Source of the DNA: Planctomycetes bacterium MalM25 | GTDB lineage: Bacteria > Planctomycetota > Planctomycetia > Pirellulales > Lacipirellulaceae | Reading direction: 5' to 3' | DNA: 64,000 bases | NCBI GenBank assembly: GCA_007745835.1 | Contig: CP036424.1 | Span: 2,007,001-2,071,000 of the forward strand | Part shown: piece after piece, positions 8,323 to 17,060 of the stretch | How positions within the stretch are numbered: the first letter of the stretch is position 1 | Layout of the letters: the number at the start of each line of letters is the position of its first letter | Translations under genes and position numbers: made by a program | The notes under the pieces: model-generated | Seen by the model: the letters and a program-made list of their open reading frames with translations, nothing else | Databases searched by the model: none | What the model was told of the DNA's origin: nothing

Positions 8323-11310
8323 ATGTCTACTTGCAAATCATCTGCCTCGTACCTCCTATTCTTTGGTATGTCCGTCTTGGCTATCGGGCCAGGCAGAGCT
8401 GTCGCCGAAGCGCCGGCGCCGCATCGACTAACACTCAGCGAAGGATTCAATGCCCCTGTGGGGTTCTATGATCCTCGGCCGACTTTTTCTTGGCGGCTTC
8501 CGGTTGATGATGGCATTGTAAAACAGTCCGCCTACCGGATCGTCGTTGGCAAGTCGGCGACTGGTTTGCCCGAAGACGCCGATTACTGGGACTCGGGTAA
8601 ACGTTTGTCTGACCAGTCCGTCTATGTGCCCTACGGAGGGAAGACGCTGGCTTCACGTGATGTCGCGCATTGGCGGGTTAAGTACTGGGATTCACGGGGG
8701 CGTGAGTCGCACTGGAGTGATCCCGCTCGCTTCGAGCTCGGGTTGCTTGATAATAGAGATTGGAAAGCGGAGTGGATTCATTCGGAAGAGACACAGCCGC
8801 TTGCAAAGAGGATCGAGGTCGTCCGCGCCAGCTACGGTGTCGCAGGCGATCGTGAACGGCAGGTTGATCTGACCGGCAAGATTAGAAGGCTGATCGATGC
8901 GTGGGGCAGGCCCGTCACTGCCAGCAATGATTTTGCTGGCAGTGACCCGGCGCCGGGATTCCCCAAACAACTGGTGATCACCTATCGCAAAGGGGGGGAG
9001 TCCTTCACATCGACGACTCGAGAAGGGAGTCGCTTGAATTTGCATACTTTGATCCCATCGGCCTACGCACCTGAGTATCTTCGTAAAGAGTTTATGGCTC
9101 CCTCGCCGGTCGTATCAGCGCGCATGTATGTTACGGCGAAAGGGCTCTTCGAAGCGTATATCAACGGTCACCGAGTTGGCGGCGATCACCTGACCCCTGG
9201 TTGGACACCGTATCACGCGAGGGTCGAAACGCTTACCTACGATGTGGCCTCGCTCCTTGCCGAGGGCGGCAACGCCCTCGGAGTGGTGCTGGGAGAGGGC
9301 TGGTACGCAGGTCGGATGATGCGAAAGAGAGACGTCTATCCGTTTGTTGTGCCGAGTGCGTTGGTGCAGCTGGAGATCCAGTACGCAGACGGCAGCACCC
9401 AAGTGGTGACGACCGACAGCAGCTGGAAAGCCTCGAGGCAAGGCCCCATGCGGCGCTCGGGCATCTACGATGGAGAGGACTACGACGCACGCCTCGAAAT
9501 GCCGGGCTGGAGCCGATATGGCTATAAGGACTCCACCTGGACTGGGGTCACTACGCATCCCGTCGGCGACGGGCCTAGGCTGCAGCCAAAGCGGCATCAC
9601 CCGATACGGGCAACGCAGGAGGTCAAGTCCGTACAAGTCAGCTCGCCATCGCCTGGCAAGCACGTCTTCGACCTGGGACAGAACCTTGTTGGATGGCCCC
9701 GAGTGCGGTTGCCCGTGGTGGAGGGCGCTCTGGTTACGCTGCGTTTTGCGGAGATGCTTAACGAGGACGGCACGCTTTACACTGAGAACTACCGCAGCGC
9801 CAAGTCGACCGACACCTACATACCGGCCGCGACCGGCGTCGTGGAGTGGCAGCCGACGTTCACTTTCCACGGATTCCGATACGTAGAAGTTAGCGGGGTC
9901 CCAAAAGAAGCTGTTCCCAGCACGGACTGGGTTACGGGCGTCGTCTTGCGCTCTGACTTCAAACAGGCGGGTAGCTTCTCCTCGTCTAACGAGAAGCTCA
10001 ATAAGCTGCAGTCCAACATCACTTGGGGCCAGCGAGGAAATTACCTGGACATCCCGACAGACTGTCCGCAGCGCGACGAGAGACTCGGTTGGACCGGCGA
10101 CGCTCAGGTGTTCTGTCCGACCTCGATTTTCAACTACGACGTTCACTCTTTCTGGGCGAGCTGGTTACAGAGTCTCCGCGAAGATCAGACGCCCGAAGGG
10201 ATCGTCCCCAATGTGGTCCCCAACACGCTTGAGCCAGGCGGGAGCCCGGGATGGGGGGATGTGGCCGTTGTCGGCCCCTGGGAGGTCTACGTGCGTACCG
10301 GCGATCGTCGACTCTTGCATGAGAATTATGGGATGATGGCCAAGTGGACTGCGGCCTACGAGCGAGAGGCCAAGGACTTCATGGTTAGACGGCATGGCTT
10401 TGGCGACTGGCTACAGCCCTACCCGGAGACCAAGAATTCTCGGTCGGACACACCGCTAGATCTCATCGCTACCGCGTACTTCGGTCGCTGCGCCGCTTTG
10501 ATGCATAAGGCGGCGCTCGCCCTCGATCACGTTGAGGATGCAGCGAAGTACGAGCGACTGCACCGCGAAATCCGCAAGGCGTTTTCAGCCGAGTACTTTG
10601 ATTCATCGGGGCAGATGATTGCTGATCACGAAACCCAGACCGGCTACCTGCTTGCACTGGCGTTCGACTTGCTCGAGCCGGGATTGCGTGAGCCGGCAAC
10701 CGTGAACCTCCTGCAACTCATCGATGACGCTGGTGGTCATCTCCGCACGGGCTTCTTGGGCACGCCTCTCTTAGCGCCACAACTCGACGAACTTGGGCAT
10801 TCCGACAAGGCCTACCAAGTGCTGCTCAAGGAGACCTACCCGTCCTGGTTCTATTCCATCAACCAGGGCGCAACGACGATGTGGGAGAGATGGAACAGCT
10901 ACAGCCACGAGGACGGGTTCGGCAACGCGGGAATGAACTCGTTCAACCACTACGCGTACGGAGCCATCGGCCAGTGGATGTACGAACGAATCGCAGGCCT
11001 CGCTCCCGATCCGAATCAACCTGGCTACAAGCACTTCTTGCTTCAGCCCAATCCGGGAGGAGGACTGACCTCGGCCTCGGCATCACTCGATACCCCCTAT
11101 GGTGAGGCATCTTGCGGTTGGATAAGGAAAGGGGGCAAGCTGTTCGTGAAGGCGGTTGTTCCCCCTAACACGACAGCAACCTTCAAGCCGCCGCACCTAG
11201 CCGATGGCACGCCTTCGGTCCATATGGAGGAGGGGGCTGATCTGGTAACGACGGATGGCGGTCAGACCTATCTGTTGAAGCCAGGAAAATACCGAATGAC
11301 GGTACAATAG
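8323..11310 (+). CDS. GH78 alpha-L-rhamnosidase, full-length multidomain form
   Basis: A 995-residue enzyme with a signal peptide (about 1-27). Domains in order: an Ig-like N-terminal domain (about 30-150, with WRLPVDDGIVKQSAYRI), a rhamnosidase N-domain/CBM67-like region (about 240-420, including LGEGWYAGRM), a concanavalin-like strand set, the six-hairpin catalytic domain, and a C-terminal beta-sandwich. The catalytic motif DCPQRDERLGWTGDAQ (about residues 580-595) has all the expected acidic residues. It hydrolyses terminal alpha-1,2/1,3/1,4-linked L-rhamnose; linkage cannot be predicted. It is the third plus-strand gene of the cluster and lies next to the rhamnose catabolic operon, with which it should work. 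Confidence 0.95.
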   Translation: MSTCKSSASYLLFFGMSVLAIGPGRAVAEAPAPHRLTLSEGFNAPVGFYDPRPTFSWRLPVDDGIVKQSAYRIVVGKSATGLPEDADYWDSGKRLSDQSVYVPYGGKTLASRDVAHWRVKYWDSRGRESHWSDPARFELGLLDNRDWKAEWIHSEETQPLAKRIEVVRASYGVAGDRERQVDLTGKIRRLIDAWGRPVTASNDFAGSDPAPGFPKQLVITYRKGGESFTSTTREGSRLNLHTLIPSAYAPEYLRKEFMAPSPVVSARMYVTAKGLFEAYINGHRVGGDHLTPGWTPYHARVETLTYDVASLLAEGGNALGVVLGEGWYAGRMMRKRDVYPFVVPSALVQLEIQYADGSTQVVTTDSSWKASRQGPMRRSGIYDGEDYDARLEMPGWSRYGYKDSTWTGVTTHPVGDGPRLQPKRHHPIRATQEVKSVQVSSPSPGKHVFDLGQNLVGWPRVRLPVVEGALVTLRFAEMLNEDGTLYTENYRSAKSTDTYIPAATGVVEWQPTFTFHGFRYVEVSGVPKEAVPSTDWVTGVVLRSDFKQAGSFSSSNEKLNKLQSNITWGQRGNYLDIPTDCPQRDERLGWTGDAQVFCPTSIFNYDVHSFWASWLQSLREDQTPEGIVPNVVPNTLEPGGSPGWGDVAVVGPWEVYVRTGDRRLLHENYGMMAKWTAAYEREAKDFMVRRHGFGDWLQPYPETKNSRSDTPLDLIATAYFGRCAALMHKAALALDHVEDAAKYERLHREIRKAFSAEYFDSSGQMIADHETQTGYLLALAFDLLEPGLREPATVNLLQLIDDAGGHLRTGFLGTPLLAPQLDELGHSDKAYQVLLKETYPSWFYSINQGATTMWERWNSYSHEDGFGNAGMNSFNHYAYGAIGQWMYERIAGLAPDPNQPGYKHFLLQPNPGGGLTSASASLDTPYGEASCGWIRKGGKLFVKAVVPPNTTATFKPPHLADGTPSVHMEEGADLVTTDGGQTYLLKPGKYRMTVQ

Positions 11311-11381
11311 CAGCGTCGTCCGGTGCCGGGGCTGTTGCCGTTAAGACATGTGTGGCGTGCCGAAGTGGTATAGCAAAGCGG

Positions 11382-12542
11382 CTACCGTAGATTGCTCAAA
11401 GCTAGCTTCTGTGGTAAGTCACCAATGCGTTCGCAGCACAATTGCTCCAAGACCTGCTGGAGCTGACGTTGGAGGATCGTGATGGTGTGGTCGCCGCCAC
11501 GTTGACCGAGCGCCGCGACGCCGTACATGAAGGCGCGTCCGAGGAAGGTGAAGTCGGCACCGCTAGCCAGCGTTCGGGCGATGTCGGGGCCCGAGCGGAT
11601 GCCGCTGTCCATCATCACGGTGATCCGGTCGCCGACCTCGGCGGAGATTGTTCCCAACGTCTTGATCGACGATTGGCCGGCGTCGAGTTGGCGGCCGCCG
11701 TGGTTCGAGACGATGATCCCGTCCAAGCCCAGGTCGCAGGCCATCCGGGCGTCGGCGAGGCTGGCGACCCCTTTCAAGACGAGCTTTCCCGGCCACATGT
11801 CGCGGATCGGCTTGATCCTCTCGGCGTTCAAGCGTCCCGAGAAGGTCTTGTCCATAAAGGCCCCCAGCTGCTTGAGGTTTAGGCCCTTCGGCATGTAGGG
11901 ACGCAGGGTCTCAAAGTTGGGCTTGCCGGCGACGAGCGTCTTGAGTGCCCAAGTCGGGCTCCCTAAGATTTGGAGGATGTTGGCCAGCGTCATCTTCGGC
12001 GGCATCGCCAGCCCGTTGCGGATGTCGCAATGGCGGTAACCGAAGGTGGGCACATCGCAGAGGATGACCAAGACGGGGTACTCGGCCGCCTTGGCGCGCT
12101 GGATGATGTCGTCCCGCACCCGCTCCTCGGCCGGGTGGTAGAGCTGGAACCAAGCGGACCCCTCGGAGATCTCACCGATGCGTTCGATGCTGCTCGTCGT
12201 CACGGTGCTCAGCACGAACGGGATGTTCTTCTCGCGAGCCGCTTTGGCGAGGATCTCGGGCGCACGGGGCCACATCAGCCCTTGCAGGCCCACGGGGGCG
12301 ATGCCGAAGGGGGCGTCGTAGACGTGCCCGAACAGCTCGGTCTTGGTGCTGGATCCGCCGTGCTGGGTCAGGTATTCCGGGATCAGTTCGATCTCGCGGA
12401 TATCGGCCGTGTTGCGGTGGAGATTGACCCCCTCGTTGCACCCGCCATCGAGGTACTCGAAAGCGAAGCGGGGGATGCGGCGTCGGGCCCGAGCACGCAA
12501 GTCACCGACGCTTGGGAACTGCGGATCGAAACTGCTTGGCAT
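11382..12542 (-). CDS. lldD: FMN-dependent alpha-hydroxy-acid (L-lactate) dehydrogenase
   Basis: A 386-residue TIM-barrel flavoenzyme. The signature SNHGGRQLD holds the catalytic His, and DSGIRSGPDIARTLASGAD with the following FLGRAFMYG binds the FMN phosphate. It oxidises L-lactate (or a similar 2-hydroxy acid) to pyruvate. It is the last gene of the minus-strand rhamnose operon, 15 bases after the small membrane protein gene. In that setting it should convert the L-lactate formed by the aldolase/dehydrogenase into pyruvate, completing the pathway. Glycolate oxidase activity is the main alternative by family. Confidence 0.9.
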   Translation of the reverse strand: MPSSFDPQFPSVGDLRARARRRIPRFAFEYLDGGCNEGVNLHRNTADIREIELIPEYLTQHGGSSTKTELFGHVYDAPFGIAPVGLQGLMWPRAPEILAKAAREKNIPFVLSTVTTSSIERIGEISEGSAWFQLYHPAEERVRDDIIQRAKAAEYPVLVILCDVPTFGYRHCDIRNGLAMPPKMTLANILQILGSPTWALKTLVAGKPNFETLRPYMPKGLNLKQLGAFMDKTFSGRLNAERIKPIRDMWPGKLVLKGVASLADARMACDLGLDGIIVSNHGGRQLDAGQSSIKTLGTISAEVGDRITVMMDSGIRSGPDIARTLASGADFTFLGRAFMYGVAALGQRGGDHTITILQRQLQQVLEQLCCERIGDLPQKLALSNLR

Positions 12543-12557
12543 TTCTCACTCGTCAGG

Positions 12558-12746
12558 TTACTCAGTGGATTCGACTTCAGGGGATGACATCAGCCGAGTT
12601 CCACTGGCGATGAACCAAGCGAAGGTGCCGAACAGCATCGCCCACTGCGCGGCGGGCAGGCTGACGCCGCCGGTCACATAGGCGATTGGCGAAATGAGAG
12701 TCACCACTAGGGCAATCAGACCTATCAAGAAGAGTGGGGCGTTCAT
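12558..12746 (-). CDS. Small two-helix membrane protein in the rhamnose operon
   Basis: A 62-residue protein with two hydrophobic segments (about 5-25 and 32-50) separated by a short turn. Its ATG overlaps the TGA of the permease gene in an ATGA arrangement, so the two are almost certainly translated together. Not recognised as a named family. The tight coupling suggests a small partner of the permease, comparable in placement to short auxiliary subunits beside some transporters; this is inference. Confidence 0.75.
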   Translation of the reverse strand: MNAPLFLIGLIALVVTLISPIAYVTGGVSLPAAQWAMLFGTFAWFIASGTRLMSSPEVESTE

Positions 12747-14227
12747 TGGGGGGGCTCTGGAATGGCCGGGGTATCACTTGTGCCGATGAAAGCGGACCGG
12801 AGCGCCCAGTAGATGGCGCCGCAAACGATCCAGCAGGGGATCACACAGTACGCCGCGTCGGTCCCCTGCTTGAACACAAAGAAGATGCAGTACAAGCCGG
12901 CGGTCACGGGCAGGAGCCATGCGACCAGGACGGCCAGATTGAAAGTCGATCCGCTGCGGACGGCCGGCTCGTCCGCCTGCCGGGTACGGAACCAGTAGTA
13001 ATCGACGAAGATCACCGCCCCCATCGGGCCGAGCACGGTGCCGTACGTGCCGACGAAACCCAGGAGCCTACCCGAAAGGTTCGGAAAGGCCCCCGCCACC
13101 GTGGCGATCAGCCCCGCCAAGAGCGTCATCCGGACGCGGCTTGATTTGGTGAAGACTCCCTGCAACGCCAGGCCTGCGCGGTAGATCGTCGGGTTGGCGG
13201 TCGTCCAGCCCGCGATGACCACGCAGAGGATGCCGGTCCACCCCAGCGCGGTGTGGGCCAAAACCCCGGGGTTGGCGGTCGTGTCGCTGCTCAACTTGAT
13301 CTGCGCCGCGAGCATCAAGCCCGCGGCGATCCAAGCCATGTAATGACCCAAGAACATGCCGATCGAGGGTGCCCAACCAGACGACTTATCGCGGGCGAAC
13401 CGGAAGATCGACAGGTCGGCCATCCCGAAGTGCATCGCTCCGTTGCAGAGCCAAGCGAACAGCACGATCTGCCAGAACCCGAACACCGGGGGCGTGTCGC
13501 CCTTCTCTTGGTACTCGGTCGCAACGAAGTCAACCGCTTGCGACCAGTACTCCCCCTTCGTCAGGTCACCGAGGCTGTTGACTTCCATCTGCCCAAGCGA
13601 GACCAGCCCGGCCGCGCCGAACACAATGATCATCCAGGGAGCCGCCAGGTTCGCTACCCGTGCGACCGTCGCGTAGCCGCTGGAAGCCACCACCGAGATC
13701 ACCAAACCAACCAGGACCACCAGGGCGGTGAAGGAGAGGGGGCCGAGGCCGAAGATGCTCTCGGGGACTTCGTAATCGATCCCGAAGGGGACGCCGACCG
13801 CGCTGGCGGAGACGGTGATCATCGCCCCGGCGAGGAAGCAGAACAGCACGCCGTTGACGACGTTGTAGAGCTTCACCAAGCGCGAGCCGGCGATGCGCTC
13901 GAGCTGGTAGTACAGCGTGTACCGCTTCGCGATGGCGATCGGGACCACCAGGTACCGCCAGGTGAGCACCGCGAGCACGTTGCCCAGCAGAAGCCCGAGC
14001 ACCAGATCGCCCAACGACGCCCCGGCACCCAGGAAAAGCGGCCCGATCATGAACTCGGTCCCCGCGCAGTGCTCGCCGGCGTACATGCCCCAGAACTTGC
14101 CGGGCCCGAGCAGGTGCGATTCGGGGACGCGTTCGCGTTCGAACTCGCCGCCTTCAGACTTGGATTCTTCCACGGATTCCTCTTCGCTCAGATAAGACTT
14201 CGATTCGAACCGAGACGCCCTACGCAC
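12743..14227 (-). CDS. NCS1-like (purine/cytosine permease family) transporter
   Basis: A 494-residue membrane protein with about twelve hydrophobic helices and a charged N-terminal tail of about 45 residues. The first membrane region begins [18 protein letters not shown], and the overall pattern, with a mid-protein [18 protein letters not shown] loop and [14 protein letters not shown], resembles NCS1 symporters for nucleobases, allantoin or hydantoins. It starts at a GTG that overlaps the end of the rhamnose isomerase gene by eight bases; no Met occurs before residue 48. No other transporter lies in the operon, so it may import rhamnose, lactate or a related compound instead of a nucleobase. 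The substrate is unknown. Confidence 0.8.
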   Translation of the reverse strand: MRRASRFESKSYLSEEESVEESKSEGGEFERERVPESHLLGPGKFWGMYAGEHCAGTEFMIGPLFLGAGASLGDLVLGLLLGNVLAVLTWRYLVVPIAIAKRYTLYYQLERIAGSRLVKLYNVVNGVLFCFLAGAMITVSASAVGVPFGIDYEVPESIFGLGPLSFTALVVLVGLVISVVASSGYATVARVANLAAPWMIIVFGAAGLVSLGQMEVNSLGDLTKGEYWSQAVDFVATEYQEKGDTPPVFGFWQIVLFAWLCNGAMHFGMADLSIFRFARDKSSGWAPSIGMFLGHYMAWIAAGLMLAAQIKLSSDTTANPGVLAHTALGWTGILCVVIAGWTTANPTIYRAGLALQGVFTKSSRVRMTLLAGLIATVAGAFPNLSGRLLGFVGTYGTVLGPMGAVIFVDYYWFRTRQADEPAVRSGSTFNLAVLVAWLLPVTAGLYCIFFVFKQGTDAAYCVIPCWIVCGAIYWALRSAFIGTSDTPAIPEPPQ

Positions 14228-15473
14228 GCTGAGAGAGAACGTCCCTCTCGTAACGCCGCACCGACTCGAGCCACCCCGCGGCGGGGACGTCGTGGCGGCG
14301 GCAGTATTCCTCCCAGACCGCCCCGTAGGGGAGGTTCTTGTGCTCCTCCATCAGCGCCAGCCTAGCGGTGTAGTCCCTTCGGTCTTCGGCCTGTCGGAGG
14401 GCATCGACCGGTTCGAGTTGCGCCTCGAGCAGGGCCCGCTGCGTCGCCCGGATGCCAATGACCCAGGCGGCGACCCGGTTGATCGTGGCGTCGAAGAAGT
14501 CGAGGCCGATGTGCACCCGCGAGGCGTAGTCGTGCAACGCGATCTCGCGGGCGATCGCCCGTAGTTCATCGCTAAGCACCACGACGTGATCGCTGTCCCA
14601 CCGCACGCCCCGGCTGACGTGCAGCAAGACCTCGGGAACCCAGCAAAGCACGGCAGACAGCTTGTCCGAAACCACCTCGGTCGGGTGGAAGTGCCCCGTG
14701 TCGAGGCACAGAAGCTTCTGGTTCTTGGCGGCGTAGCCGAGGTAGTACTCGTGCGAGCCCACGGTGTAGCTCTCGGCACCAATGCCGAAGAGCTTCGACT
14801 CCACCGCGTCGAGGTGGTGCGTCGGATCGAGCTGTTCGGAGAAGACCGCGTCCAGCGACTCGGTGAGCCGCTCCCGCGGGGCTCGCCGATCGAAGGGGGT
14901 GTCCTTAGAGCCGTCCGGAATCCAGACGTTGGTCACACAGGGCGATCCGGTAGCGGCACCCATCGCGGCGCCGATCCGTCGGCATGCTTGTCCGTGCGAG
15001 ACCCAGAACCCACGCACGGCCGGGTCAGGGTGGGAGAGCGTGAGCCCTTCCGCCGCCTGGGGGTGAGAGAAGTAGCTCGGGTTGAAGTCGAGCCCAAGTC
15101 CCTGTTCTTTCGCCCAATCAATCCAACGCGAGAAGTGCTTGGGCTCTAGCTCGTCCCGTTCGACGCGGCCGCCGTCCGTCTCGGCGTAGATCGCGTGCAG
15201 GTTGAAGCGGTGCTTGCCGGGGAGCAGGGCGAGGGCTTGGTCGGCGTCCTGACGCAGCTCGTCCGCGTTCCGTGCCGGCCCGAGGTAGTTGCCCGTCACG
15301 GCGAGCCCGCCGCCCAGCGCGTCTCCGCTGTCCTCAAAGCCGGCAACGTCGTCGCCCTGCCAGCAGTGGATTGAGATTGGGAACGCCGCCATCGAGTCGA
15401 TGGCCTTATCGGCATCGACGCCCCTCTCGGCGAACTGCTCTCTGGCTAGGCGGTAGGCGGCTTGGTCGCTCAT
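14220..15473 (-). CDS. rhaA: L-rhamnose isomerase
   Basis: A 417-residue TIM-barrel isomerase. It interconverts L-rhamnose and L-rhamnulose in the cytoplasm, the first step of the pathway. Recognisable blocks are [14 protein letters not shown] near the N-terminus, the metal-binding region around [12 protein letters not shown] (about 258-270), and [13 protein letters not shown] (about 333-345). The length is normal for RhaA. The ATG at 15473 follows the rhamnulokinase stop by 12 bases, and its own stop overlaps the permease start, so it sits in the middle of a tightly packed operon. Confidence 0.95.
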   Translation of the reverse strand: MSDQAAYRLAREQFAERGVDADKAIDSMAAFPISIHCWQGDDVAGFEDSGDALGGGLAVTGNYLGPARNADELRQDADQALALLPGKHRFNLHAIYAETDGGRVERDELEPKHFSRWIDWAKEQGLGLDFNPSYFSHPQAAEGLTLSHPDPAVRGFWVSHGQACRRIGAAMGAATGSPCVTNVWIPDGSKDTPFDRRAPRERLTESLDAVFSEQLDPTHHLDAVESKLFGIGAESYTVGSHEYYLGYAAKNQKLLCLDTGHFHPTEVVSDKLSAVLCWVPEVLLHVSRGVRWDSDHVVVLSDELRAIAREIALHDYASRVHIGLDFFDATINRVAAWVIGIRATQRALLEAQLEPVDALRQAEDRRDYTARLALMEEHKNLPYGAVWEEYCRRHDVPAAGWLESVRRYERDVLSQRA

Positions 15474-15485
15474 CTCGGTTGATCC

Positions 15486-17015
15486 TTAAGCAGATTGCCC
15501 AGCGATAGTCGTGTAGCGTTCGCGAGCCGATGTCCAGTCGCTCGGAACCTCCGAGGCATCGACCTGCTGTGGCGGAAGCGAGCGGGCGACTAGGTGACGC
15601 AGCTCGGCCAGGTCCTCGATCAGGCCGAGCCCCATCGCCTGGACCAGCACGTTGCCGATCGCCGTCGCCTCGACCGGGCCGGTGAAGAGCGGTCGCCCGA
15701 TGGCAGCGGCGGTGAGGCAGTTGAGGAAGTCGTTTTGGATGCCGCCCCCCACGGCGTGCAGGACCTCGATCTTGCGGCCGGTGATCTGCTCGAGTCGGTC
15801 CAACGTCTCCGCGTAGCACAGCGCGAGGCTCTCCAGGCAGCAACGCGCCAGCTCGCCGGGACTCGTAGGAAGTGGCTGACCCGTGCGTTCCGCGTGCCCG
15901 CGCAGCTTCGCGACGATCTGCCCGGGGGCGGCGAGGTCCTCAGCGTTTGGATCGATCTGCGTGCGGAATGGCTCCGCCTTGACGGCGAGGGCCGCGAGGT
16001 CGGAGAAGCTGTGCTCGCTCCCCTGCAGGGCGAGGTCGCGTTGGAGCTCCTGGATGAGCCACAGCCCGCCGATGTTCCGAAGAAAGCGGACGGTCGGCTT
16101 GCCTTGGCAGTCGACGCCGAGTTCGTTGGTGAAGCCGGCCTGGAAGGCTTCGGCGGTGGCGATCGGCTCGGCGAGTTCCACGCCCAGCAGCGACCAGGTG
16201 CCGCTGGAGAGGTACGCCCAAGTGCCGGGCTCCCGTCCCGTGGCGGGGACCGCCGCCACGGCGGAGGCTGTATCGTGCGTGGCCGGGGCCACGACCTCGA
16301 TCTCGGGGCTGACCCCAAGGCCGGCGGTGAGCTCGGGACGCAGCTTGCCGAGCCGTGTGCCCGGGGCGCAGAGTGATCCAAACCAGTCCTGGGGGATTCC
16401 CAACTGCTGTAGGTTCGCCCGGTCCCAGTCCGCGGTGCTCGCTTCGAGCAGCGCGCCGGTCGAGGCGTTGGTTCTTTCGTTCGAGTGCGTCCCGCTGAGC
16501 CAGAAGTGGAGCAGGTCGGGCATCAACTGCACGCGCCCCGAGGTGGGCATCATCTCGGAACCCTTCTGCACCCGCGCCCAGAGCTGGAACAGCGTGTTGA
16601 ATGGCAAAGGCTGGATGCCGGTCCGGCGGTAGAGCGATTCGGCACCCCCCTTTAGTTCTCCTAGCACCTCCCCCCGCGCGGCGGTGTTCGCTGGGTCGCG
16701 GTAGCAGTGCGGCAAGCCGATCAGCTCGCCGTGTTGATTTACGACCCCGTAGTCAACGCCCCAGGTATCGACGCCAACACTCTTGAGCTCAACGCCTGCG
16801 GCCCGGGCCGCTTCGGCCCCGAGCTTAACGCCGAGCAGGACCTCGTTCGCGATCCCCGTGAGGTCCCACACCGGCCCGCCGGGGGCTTCGAGCGGGACGT
16901 GTTTGAAACGGTGGACCTCTTCGATGCGGAGCGACAGCGGTTCCCCTTCGAGCAGCCCCAGCATGGCCCTGCCTGAACTCGCGCCGAGATCGATTGCAAG
17001 GTGGGCGGATGACAT
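15486..17015 (-). CDS. rhaB: Rhamnulokinase (FGGY family)
   Basis: About 509 residues. It phosphorylates L-rhamnulose to rhamnulose-1-phosphate with ATP. The FGGY fold shows in the N-terminal phosphate loop AIDLGASSGRAMLG, in GVDTWGVDYG (about 75-84), in the THDTASAVAAVPA segment before the central Gly-rich loop, and in the C-terminal ATP-site block GGGIQNDFLNCL. The ATG at 17015 is preferred over an upstream TTG at 17045 because it directly precedes the first strand of the fold. The gene lies 45 bases after the aldolase/dehydrogenase gene. Confidence 0.95.
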   Translation of the reverse strand: MSSAHLAIDLGASSGRAMLGLLEGEPLSLRIEEVHRFKHVPLEAPGGPVWDLTGIANEVLLGVKLGAEAARAAGVELKSVGVDTWGVDYGVVNQHGELIGLPHCYRDPANTAARGEVLGELKGGAESLYRRTGIQPLPFNTLFQLWARVQKGSEMMPTSGRVQLMPDLLHFWLSGTHSNERTNASTGALLEASTADWDRANLQQLGIPQDWFGSLCAPGTRLGKLRPELTAGLGVSPEIEVVAPATHDTASAVAAVPATGREPGTWAYLSSGTWSLLGVELAEPIATAEAFQAGFTNELGVDCQGKPTVRFLRNIGGLWLIQELQRDLALQGSEHSFSDLAALAVKAEPFRTQIDPNAEDLAAPGQIVAKLRGHAERTGQPLPTSPGELARCCLESLALCYAETLDRLEQITGRKIEVLHAVGGGIQNDFLNCLTAAAIGRPLFTGPVEATAIGNVLVQAMGLGLIEDLAELRHLVARSLPPQQVDASEVPSDWTSARERYTTIAGQSA

Positions 17016-17060
17016 GACGAGTAGGCAGCTTGAAGAGAGAAGCAACGAAGTGAGGAGCGA

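Noticed and set aside
11341-11400. Sequence resembling a tRNA 5' part (GCCGAAGTGGTATAGCAAAGCGGCTAC)
   Set aside because: No matching T-arm or acceptor 3' strand follows; it overlaps the end of the lactate dehydrogenase gene.
13253-14365. Plus-strand open frame of 370 residues
   Set aside because: It is antisense to the permease gene, rich in Arg, His and Asp as expected of a shadow frame in GC-rich DNA.
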